Shown piece after piece: positions 55,826-64,000 of a DNA stretch of 64,000 bases. This DNA comes from Rapana venosa (taxonomy: Eukaryota > Mollusca > Gastropoda > Neogastropoda > Muricidae), in NCBI GenBank assembly GCA_028751875.1, contig CM054167.1, positions 18,715,104 to 18,779,103 on the forward strand, written 5' to 3'. Positions within the stretch are counted from its first letter, which is position 1. Each line of letters starts with the position of its first letter. The notes beneath the pieces are model-generated. The model did no database searches, had not been told where the DNA came from, and saw only the letters and a program-made list of their open reading frames with translations. The position numbers and the translations under genes were made by a program.

Positions 55826-56264
55826 TAAAATACACACGCACACGTGCGCACACACACACACGCACGCACACACACACACACACGCGCACGCACACACACA
55901 CATTTTAAAAACCTACAGCAAGTTCTAAATTGTACTGGCTGATTGATATTCAATCAATGTCAAGAAAGAAAAACAGTGTGTAAACTGCAATGTGATATGA
56001 AAAAGATTATATCTATAGATGTGTTTTGTACAAAGAAATGTTCAAGAATATTTTCTTTCTCTGCAGCTGACAAAGTATGCCTGGAAAACCCCCACAAAAC
56101 TCAGAGTCACTGTGAAAGCTGTATAGAAAAGAACAGAGTACCAAAAAGTCTCTGAATATTACTTTGAACCAACTTAAGTAAAAACATGTGTAAATGTTCC
56201 AATTCCATTACAATGAACACCTGGATAGACTGCAAAATTTATCAGCTACAATGTAGAACTGTGT
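55826..56264 (+). other. CNTRL intron, (CA)-rich then nothing recognised
   Basis: (CA)/(CG)-rich to 55,902. The 70-codon frame at 55,943-56,155 has an acceptor-like CTCTGCAG at 56,066 but no similarity to centriolin. Confidence 0.45.
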
Positions 56265-56558
56265 AAAAGGTAAAGGTGTCCCATAACCCATGTGGTCATA
56301 GGGGAGCGAGGCATCATAGACCTCACTTCTCTAGGGCCAGCATATTGAGGGTGGCGCCTATCTCCGCTCCCTCGCTGCTTTACCTTCCCTGACCCTAAAG
56401 AGGCAGGTACCCATTTACAGCTGGGTGAACTGGGGGAACTGTACTGAAGCCAAGGCGTGCAAACGGTCACCCATCCAAGTGGTAACCATACTCGATGCTG
56501 CTTAACCTTAGCTGGGGGAAAGCGAGTGCTCCGACCACTGAGCTATCCCGTCCCCATT
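56265..56558 (-). mobile_element. tRNA-derived SINE (family D), near full
   Basis: Inverse of 14,545-14,840; the head at the right reads AGCTATCCCGTCCCC inverted. Confidence 0.8.
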
Positions 56559-56631
56559 AGCACAGAATATTATTGTCAAAGTGGCAGTAAAGTACTATAT
56601 AACACAACATATCACAATCACTAAATCATAA

Positions 56632-56715
56632 GAAGGAAGGTGGCATGATTGTTTAGACATTTACCTGTCAAACAAGTAAACCCCGTGAAGTTCTGGGTTT
56701 CAATCTGGATTTTGG
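56632..56715 (+). repeat. SINE-like family J head fragment
   Basis: AAGGTGGCATGATTGTTTAG and GTTCTGGGTTTCAATC; minisatellite G starts right after it. Confidence 0.5.
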
Positions 56716-56720
56716 GTTTG

Positions 56721-58284
56721 AAAACTGTCTTGTTCCCTCTGCAGTACATAGAATCTTGATGTAAACCAAGTTGTAACAAAAACCATGATGTTCCCACTAC
56801 AGTACATAGTATCATACTGTAAACCAAGTTGTAGCAAAAACCAACATCTTGTTCCCACTACAGTACATAAAACCATACTGTAAACCAAGTTGTAACAAAA
56901 ACCAACATCTCGTTCCCTCTTGCAGTACATAGAACCATACTGTAAACCAAATTGTAACAAAAACCGACATCTCATTCCCTCTTGCAGTACGTAGAGCCAT
57001 ACTGTAAACCAAATTGTAACAAAAACCAACATCTCATTCTCTCTTGCAGTACATAGAGACATACTGTAAACCAAGTTGTAACAAAAGTAACATCTTGTTC
57101 CCACTACAATACATAGAATCATACTGTAAACCAAATTGTAACAAAAACCAACATCTCATGCCCTCTTGCAGTACATAGAACCATACTGTAAACCAAGTTG
57201 TAACAAAAACCAACATCTCATTCTCTCTTGCAGTACATAGAGACATACTGTAAACCAAGTTGTAACAAAAACCAACGTCTCATTCTCTCTTGCAGTACAT
57301 AGAGCCATACTGTAAACCAAGTTGTAACAAAAACCAACGTCTCATTCTCTCTTGCAGTACATAGAGCCATACTGTAAACCAAGTTGTAACAAAAACCAAC
57401 ATCTCATTCCCTCTTGCAGTACATAGAACCATACTGTAAACCAAGTTGTAACGAAAACTATTTTGTTCCCTCTGCAGTACATAGAGCCATACTGTAAACC
57501 AAGTTGTAACACAAAACATGTTGTACCCACTACAGTACATAGAACCATACTGTAAACCAAGTTGTAACACAAAACCAACATCTCATTCCCTCTTGCAGTA
57601 CATAGAGACATACTGTAAACCAAGTTGTAACAAAAACCGACATCTCATTCCCTCTTGCAGTACATAGAACCATACTGTAAACCAAGTTGTAACAAAAGCT
57701 GTCTCATTCTCTCTTGCAGTACATAGAACCATACTGTAAACCAAGTTGTAACAAAAACCAACATCTCATTCCCTCTTGCAGTACATAGAATCATACAGTA
57801 AACCAAGTTGTAACAAAAACCAACATCTCATTCCCTCTTGCAGTACATAGAACCATACAGTAAACCAAGTTGTAACAAAAACCGACATCTCCTTCTCTCT
57901 TGCAGTACATAGAGCCATACTGTAAACCAAGTTGTAACAAAAACCGGCATCTCCTTCTCTCTTGCAGTACGTAGAACCATACTGTAAACCAAGTTGTAAC
58001 AAAAACCAACATCTCATTCTCTCTTGCAGTACATAGAGCTATACTGTAAACCAAGTTGTAACAAAAACCAACGTCTTGTCCCCCTACACTACATAGAGCC
58101 ATACTGTAAACCAAGTTGTAACAAAAACCAACATCTCATTCTCTCTTGCAGTACATAGAATCATACAGTAAACCAAGTTGTAACAAAAACCAACATCTCA
58201 TTCTCTCTTGCAGTACATAGAGCCATACTGTAAACCAAGTGGTAACAAAAACCAACACTCTACTCTCTCTTGCAGTACATAGAA
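56721..58284 (+). repeat. Acceptor-anchored minisatellite G (62-nt unit, about 25 copies) in CNTRL
   Basis: The unit is TACATAGAACCATACTGTAA, then ACCAAGTTGTAACAAAAACC, then AACATCTCATTCTCTCTTGC and AG. The last TCTCTCTTGCAG is the real acceptor of the LRR exon, which begins TACATAGAAAACC. The unit thus holds a good polypyrimidine tract, the AG and the first nine exon bases. Unlike arrays B and F the unit contains TAG and TAA in the sense direction, so inclusion of a unit would end translation in at least one frame. Confidence 0.96.
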
Positions 58285-58548
58285 AACCTGGAGAAGCTGC
58301 GAAAGCTGCAGATCCTGAACCTGGGCCACAACATGATCGAGCGCATGGAGAAGCTGGACAAACTGCTTCGGCTGCGAGAGCTGAACCTCTCCTACAACTG
58401 CCTGATCCGCATCGAGGGCATCGAGAACCTCACCAACCTGCAGGTGCTCAACGTGTCCGGCAACAACATCGAGCACATCCCCGTCTGGCTGCCCAAGAAA
58501 CTGCAGGCCTTGAGGACGTTCAGGATTGCCGATAATCGACTCTCTTCT
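58276..58548 (+). CDS. CNTRL: CNTRL (centriolin), leucine-rich-repeat exon
   Basis: The acceptor CTCTCTTGCAG ends at 58275 and the donor TCT/GTGAGT follows 58,548; 273 nt, 91 codons, phase 0 to 0. It encodes about four LRRs: YIENLEKLRKLQILNLGHN, MEKLDKLLRLRELNLSYN, IEGIENLTNLQVLNVSGNN, then IEHIPVWLPKKLQAL. The run YIENLEK, EKLDKLL-LRELNLSYN, and NIEHIPVWL is nearly identical to vertebrate centriolin and distinguishes it from other LRR proteins. The gene continues past the window. CNTRL anchors vesicle-tethering factors at the midbody and sits on subdistal appendages (family knowledge). Confidence 0.92.
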
Positions 58549-58558
58549 GTGAGTGTGT

Positions 58559-58590
58559 GTGTGTATGGGGGGGGGGGGGGGGGTGTGGAG
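58559..58590 (+). repeat. G-run after the CNTRL donor
   Basis: About 15 G within 20 nt after a short (GT) run, right behind the donor. It is a homopolymer prone to length error. Confidence 0.8.
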
Positions 58591-59699
58591 ATGGGTAGGT
58601 GTGGTGTCGTTTTTTAAAATTTTTTTATTTAATCTTTTATATTTATTCTTTTATATCGAGGATAATGGAATAAGCACTCATGTGCTTTTTTTTTTTACAT
58701 CCAGTCCCTGTGTGTATGCGGTTTTGTAAATTTTGTCATCTGTGTTTCCACCGGCACTCAATGGCCTACTCTTCCGAAAAGCGGAACAGGATTTAACGTG
58801 TGCGCAAGATGTTCTGCATGTGTTCGAACATGGGGCCTCGATTTATAGTCTCATCTGAAGGACTTTGACGTTGTGAATGTTTGTGTGTGTGTGAGAGAGA
58901 GAGCACACATTTGTGCATGCACATGTACGTACTTTGTAATTATGTGCAATTTACTGCTGGATTGACACTCTACTTATGAGAAAGCTTGTAATAATGGCTA
59001 CATCTTTATTTTCTAATTTCTGTAAGTATTTGAGTTAGCGTGGGTCTTCAAATGTCAGCGAAATCCAATCGGGACATTTTGTTTTTCTTCTGTGCATATA
59101 CATACAGAGATTTTTTTTTTCCACCTGTGCTTGTTTGTTTGTCCCTCGTGTCCGACAATGACCTCCAAAACAGCAGAGGAGGCAGCTGCTGTTTTGGAAA
59201 TTGGGCAGAAATTTGATTATAGTGGAGATGCCTTGCCCACAGTACATCCCCACTCTCTCGGCCAAGTGGGCATAAGGACAGTCAGCGTTGGAGATGTTCT
59301 CCAAAGGCCAACTAGCCCCCAGGGCTGCAGCACATTAAGGACTGTGCAAGTCAGAGAGTCATAGTCGATCACTAAAGACTAAGCTGTAAAGTGGAATTCC
59401 ATGAGTGGGAAAGCCACTGGTCATACAGCCTCTCACTTTGCTGTTGCCCCCAGCGTCAATGGTTTAATCAAGAACTGTGATAAAGCCCAGGCGCTGACGG
59501 CATAAATATCAAATGGAGATTGGTATTTTTTCTTTTTCTGCCTGTGCATATACATGTGGAGATTTTTTTTTCTACCTGTTGTATTATGGAGGTTGTTATC
59601 TTTTTCTTTCTACATATATGCATAAGTATTGTTATTTTTCTTTTAACTGGATACATGCATAGCTGGGGACTACTGTGCAAAGTTGATGATCTGAAGTCT

Positions 59700-59950
59700 G
59701 TAGCTTGTACCAATAATCTGCGCTGGTTTGGGCACGTTCAACGGAAAGCAAACCACCACATCGTTAAAAGAGCAATGAACTTCGTAGTGGATGGAAAGAG
59801 ACCAAAGGGAACACCTAGCAAAACCTGGGCTGCCTGTATTGCAGATGATCTCAGAGAAAGGGGCATAAAATAAGGAGGAAGCTCAAAACAGAGAGAGATG
59901 GAGAAGGCTCATCCATGTCAAACCTCTCCTGGGAGAAACATTACATAAAA
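59700..59950 (+). mobile_element. LINE (family 3) 3' end
   Basis: LRWFGHVQRKANHHIVKRAM and the following GKRPKG-PSKTWAACIADDLR region, with an A/G-rich tail. It is followed at once by the CR1-like fragment. Confidence 0.82.
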
Positions 59951-59957
59951 GGAAGAA

Positions 59958-60178
59958 GAAGATGCACAGCTGGGGACTCCACACATCATAAATATGCATG
60001 TAGGGACCAAAAACAAACTCTCTTCCATTACAACAGCTTCAATAGAATTCGGCAATGCACCAGTCCCTCTATCCACTGCTGTAACGTATCTAGGGGTAAT
60101 TATTGACAACACACTCTCTATGCAAAAATTAATCACCCAGACCTGCCAGTCGTGCTTCTATCAATTACGGTGTATTAG
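59958..60178 (+). mobile_element. CR1-like LINE reverse transcriptase fragment, left part
   Basis: Encodes LSSITTASIEFGNAPVPLST and YLGVIIDNTLSMQKLITQT, a reverse transcriptase C-terminal region. It is cut at 60,178 by the LINE that follows and continues at 61,977. Confidence 0.82.
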
Positions 60179-61976
60179 ATCAGTGATCAATGTGATGAGA
60201 TCGAAAAAAACATGAAAGTGGGCAACAGTAAAAAGGCATACGACACCCTGAAAAAACTCACAAAACCACTTCAAACCAAATCATCAGTCATTGAAGACAG
60301 CTCCGGAAACCTCCTCACAGAAAGCTCAGCTGCATTGAACAGGTGGTCTGAATATTGTCAAGAACTGTTCAACTACCCAATACAACCTGACAAGAGCATA
60401 ATAGAAGAGAAAGCAGCAACATCAAGAGCACCCTCGCCATTACCTATACTGAGGGAAGAAGTGGAAGAAGCCATCCGCAGCTTCCCAGGAGCAGACAATA
60501 TACCAGCAGAGCTGCTCAAGCATGGTGGCGAAACAGTCATCACATATGTTACAGCTATCTGTCAGAAGATTTGGGAGACAAAACAGTGGCCAACAGAATG
60601 GACACAATCACTCATCATACCCCTGCCCAAGAAGGGGAATTTACGCCAATGCCAAAACTATAGAACAATCAGCCTCATCAGCCACGCCAGCAAGATCATG
60701 CTCAAAGTTATTTTGAATCGACTCAAGAAGGAGGCAGAAGAACACCTTGCAGAGGAACAAGCTGGGTTCAGGGCAGGCAGGAGCACAATCAAACAGATTT
60801 TTAACTGCCACATCATGATGGAAAAACATCTTCAACATCAGAGAGACCTGTTCCACAACTTCATCGACTTCAAGAAGGCTTTTGACAGAGTATGGCACGA
60901 AGGCCTGTGGCAGGTCCTCAGAATGTTTGGCATTGAAGAAGGACTAGTGCAAACCATTCAAGCACTATACAACACCGCAAGCAGTGCAGTCCTTCTGAAC
61001 AATCAGGTCGGAGACTACTTCAAAACTACAGTTGGGGTCCGACAAGGATGCCTGTTATCTCCAGTCCTGTTCAATCTGTTCTTGGAAAACATTATGAGAG
61101 AGACCCTACATGACTTCCACTCTACCATCTCCATTGGCGGCAGACCCCTCAACACCTTACGGTTTGCCGATGACATTGACCTCATGGGCGGAAGTAACAC
61201 AGAGCTGCAAGATCTTAAGACCAGACTTGAGAACAGAGCTGGAGCATATGGGATGGAGGTGAGCTCGGAGAAAAGTAAAGTACTTGTGAACAGCACGAGC
61301 AATGCCACCGCTAAAATTTACATGAACGGCCAACAACTGGAGGAGGTAGACGCTTTTAAATACCTCGGCGCTACACTCACAAAGGACGGGTGATCGACGA
61401 CAGAAATCAAAGTCAGAATAGCCATGGCAACATCTTCCATGACAAAACTCACCACCATATGGAAAAGTAAAGAGATCAGTTTCCCAATCAAACTAAAGCT
61501 CTACAAAGCCCTAATTCAGTCGATCCTGCTGTACGGAAGTGAAACCTGGACATTGACTGCTGAAACAGCAAAGCGAATCCAGTCATTCGAAACAAAATGC
61601 CATAGAAAACTACTGGGCATATCCTGGAGAGAACGAAAGACCAATGAATTTGTCAAGAGTCAAATAACACGGCTGGCAGGTCTACAGGAACCCCTTCTCA
61701 CCATCGTCAAGAAGAAAAAGCTGACATGGTTCGGCCACGTCACCCGCCACAACACTCTGCCCAAAACAGTACTGCAGGGAACACTCGAAGGTGGCAGAAG
61801 GAGGGGAAGACAGAACAAGTCATGGATGGACAACATCAGAGAATGGACCAGGATGAATGACTCGGCACTACTGCGCAGAGCCGAGGACCGAGATGGATGG
61901 AGGAGGCTTACCACGGCATCGTCTTTCATGTCTCCCCCACGACCGCCAAGGTCACGGGTCTGATGATGATGATGAG
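60179..61976 (+). mobile_element. Nested LINE, nearly open reverse transcriptase frame, (TGA)n tail
   Basis: One frame runs from before 60,212 to 61,963 with a single in-frame TGA at 61,391-61,393. It encodes the fingers segment LPKKGNLRQCQNYRTISLIS, EEQAGFRAGRSTIKQIFN, motif A FIDFKKAFDRVWH, VGVRQGCLLSPVLFNLFLE, motif C FADDIDLMGG, YLGATLTKDG, and the C-terminal YGSETWTL, RKLLGISWRERKTNE and WFGHVTRHN regions. The stop codon lies in the (TGA)n tail at about 61,961-61,975. The 5' end, with any endonuclease, is missing. Similarity to the LINE at 30,893 indicates one family. The uninterrupted target at 63,961-64,000 proves the insertion; no clear target-site duplication was seen. Confidence 0.92.
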
Positions 61977-62395
61977 TGCATTTAGAAAGTACCTGTCCAC
62001 AGACGCAACATAAAAACTCGTGGTATCTCTCATTCTTTCACGTCTGGACTATTGCAATTCTCTTTTGGCTGGTCTGCCAGCATCATCTATCCACTCCCTT
62101 CAACGTATTCAAAACTCTGCAGCTTGACTAGTCCTCAGAAAGAAAAATCTGAGTATGGGATGGGTGGGTTTTAGGGTGTTGTGTGTGTGTGCTTTTAAAA
62201 AAAAACATTTGACTTTTGAAATTTTATTTCATAGATTGGTCTGCAGTACCATGTTTGTAATATCTGTTTGAACTATTGATTATTTGTCATTGGTTGTATG
62301 ACTGTGTAAGGTTGGGTCGAGTGCATGCACTTTGATTTGTCTTTGCAAGATATGGCGCTATATAAGTTCCATTTATTATTATTATTATTATTATT
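61977..62395 (+). mobile_element. CR1-like LINE, right part and 3' UTR with (ATT)n tail
   Basis: TTTAGAAAGTACCTGTCCAC continues the fragment ending at 60,178. The encoded [20 protein letters not shown] segment is typical. The 3' part has TATGGCGCTATATAAGTTCC and ends in (ATT)n. It shows that the short AAT-tailed blocks elsewhere are LINE 3' ends. Confidence 0.85.
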
Positions 62396-62429
62396 ATTTA
62401 TTTATTCTTTTATATTTATTTATTCTTTT

Positions 62430-64000
62430 ATATCGAGGATAATTAAATAAGCACTCATGTGCTTTTTTTTTACATCCAGTCCCTGTGTATGTGCGGTTTT
62501 GTAAATTTTGTCATCTGTTTCCACCGGCACTCAATGGCCTACTCTTCTGAAGAGCAGAACAGGATTTAACGTGTGCGCAAGATGTTCTGCATGAGTTTGA
62601 ACATGGGGCCTTGATTTATAGTCTCATCCGAAGGACTTTGACGTTGTGAGTGTTTGTGTGTGTGTGTGAGAGAGAGAGCACACATTTGTGCATGCACATG
62701 TACGTACTTTGTAATTATGTGCATTTTACTGCTGGATTTACACTCTACTTATGAGAGAACTTGTACTAATGGCTACATCTTTATTTTCTAATTTCTGTAA
62801 GTATTTGAGTTAGCGTGGGTATTCAAATGTCAGCAAAATCCAATCGGGACATTTTGTTTTTCTTCTGTGCATGTACCTACAGAGATTTTTTTTGTTTCCA
62901 CCTGTGCTTGTTTGTTTGTCCGTCGTGTCCGACGATGACCTCCAAAACAGCAGAGGAGGCAGCTGCTGTTTTGGAAACTGGGCAGAAATTTGATTATAGT
63001 GGAGATGCCTTGCCCACAGTACATCCCCACTCTCTCGGCCAAGTGGGCATAAGGACAGTCAGCGTTGCAGATGTTCTCCAAAGGCCAACTAGCCCCCAGG
63101 GCTGCAGCACATAAGGACTGTGCGAGTCAAGCCTACTAGTCAGAGAGTCATAGTCGATCACTAAAGACTAAGCTGTAAAGTGGAATTCCATGAGTGGGAA
63201 AGCCACTGGTCATACAGCCTCTCACTTTGCTGTTGCCCCCAGCATCAATGGTTTAATCAAGAACTGTGATAAAGCCCAGGTGCTGACGGCATAAATATCA
63301 AATGGAGATTGGTATTTTTTCTTTTTCTGCCTGTGCATATACATGTGGATATTTTTTTTCTACCTGTTGTATATTATGGAGATTGTTATCTTTTTCTTTC
63401 TACATATACGCATTAGTATTGTTATTTTTCTTTTAACTGGATACATGCACAGCTGGGGACTACTGTGCAAAGTTGATGATCTGAAGTCTGTAGCTAGTAC
63501 CAATAGACTGCGCTGGTTTGGGCACGTTCAACGGAAAAGCAGACCACCACATCATAAAAAGAGCAATGAACTTCGTAGTGGATGGAAAGAGACCAAAGGG
63601 AAGACCTAGCAAAACCTGGGCTGCCTGTATTGCAGATGATCTTAGAGAAAGGGGCATAAATAAGAAGGAAGCTCAAAACAGAGAGAGATGGAGAAGGCTC
63701 ATCCATGTCAAACCTCTCCTGGGAGAAACATGACAAAAAAGGAAGAAGAAGAAGAAGATGCACAGCTGGGGACTCCACACATCATAAATATGCTTGTAGG
63801 GACCAAAAACAAACTCTCTTCCATTACAACAGCTTCAATAGAATTCGCCAATGCATCAGTCCCTCTATCCACTGCTGTAAAGTATCTAGGTGTTGTTATT
63901 GACAACACACTCTATGCAAAAATTCATCACCCAGACCTGCCAGTCATGCTTCTATCAATTACGGCGTATTAGTGCAATTCGAAAGTACCTGTCCACAGAC
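62430..64000 (+). repeat. Segmental duplication, copy 2, cut by the window end
   Basis: Partner of 58,655-60,178. It contains a headless SINE alpha (62,430-62,647, minus), the LINE family 3 3' end (63,490-63,745; LRWFGHVQRKSRPPHH frame, and the frame with KGRPSKTWAACIADDLRERG), and the CR1-like fragment (63,760-64,000) without the nested LINE. Confidence 0.9.

Larger units (their letters stand above)
58655..60178 (+). repeat. Segmental duplication, copy 1 (partner 62,430-64,000)
   Basis: Near-identical to 62,430-63,970 over its whole length. The order in both copies is SINE alpha tail (minus), a (GT)/(GA) stretch, an unrecognised ~350-nt block with MTSKTAEEAAAVLE-type frame, LINE family 3 3' end, then a CR1-like reverse transcriptase fragment. 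The copies lie about 3.78 kb apart. Confidence 0.9.

Noticed and set aside
55943..56155. 70-codon frame with acceptor-like CTCTGCAG as a CNTRL exon
   Set aside because: No resemblance to centriolin, and it ends in a stop without a donor.
56621..58114. Minus-strand frames of 80-144 codons in array G
   Set aside because: Antisense reading of the 62-nt unit, with no independent support.

Overview
This is nuclear DNA from an animal, most likely a gastropod mollusc. The basis is split genes with GT-AG introns, animal-type genes (HDHD3, centriolin), tRNA-headed SINEs, CR1/L2-like and other LINE fragments, and very long dinucleotide tracts. The mollusc call is an inference from repeat families remembered as common in molluscs. 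Small indels inside otherwise convincing exons suggest an incompletely polished long-read assembly.

Region 1 (1-32,821, + strand) holds 13 exons of one large gene. It encodes a hydantoinase/oxoprolinase (HyuA-type) module fused to a DUF917 (S-Me-THD) module. The N-terminus lies left of the window. Exon phases agree throughout except for one missing base in a poly-G run of exon 3. About 1,045 residues are encoded here. Intron 11 carries a second, frameshifted copy of exon 12.

Region 2 (about 32,822-38,900) is presumed 3' UTR and intergenic DNA with LINE and SINE copies; a 5'-truncated LINE sits antisense in the last intron. Region 3 (about 39,000-41,030, - strand) is HDHD3 in two coding exons, complete at 242 codons. 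Region 4 (from about 43,000, + strand) is the start of a centriolin (CNTRL) orthologue, head to head with HDHD3. It has an N-terminal exon, a leucine-rich-repeat exon at 58,276, and between them two indel-riddled versions of the exon needed to join them. Region 5 (58,549-64,000) is a CNTRL intron with a 1.5 kb duplication; one copy is split by a LINE with a nearly open reverse transcriptase frame.

The most unusual feature is a recurring architecture. In several introns of the two + strand genes a minisatellite runs up to the 3' splice site, and its unit contains the acceptor plus the first bases of the exon that follows: exons 4, 5, 7 and 9 of the hydantoinase gene and the LRR exon of CNTRL. 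Exons 2 and 6 have arrays next to the acceptor with weaker or no sharing. Each array is a ladder of about 3 to 70 decoy acceptors. In two arrays the unit has no stop codon in any forward frame, and the frame entering the exon is open. No functional relation among the three genes is evident.
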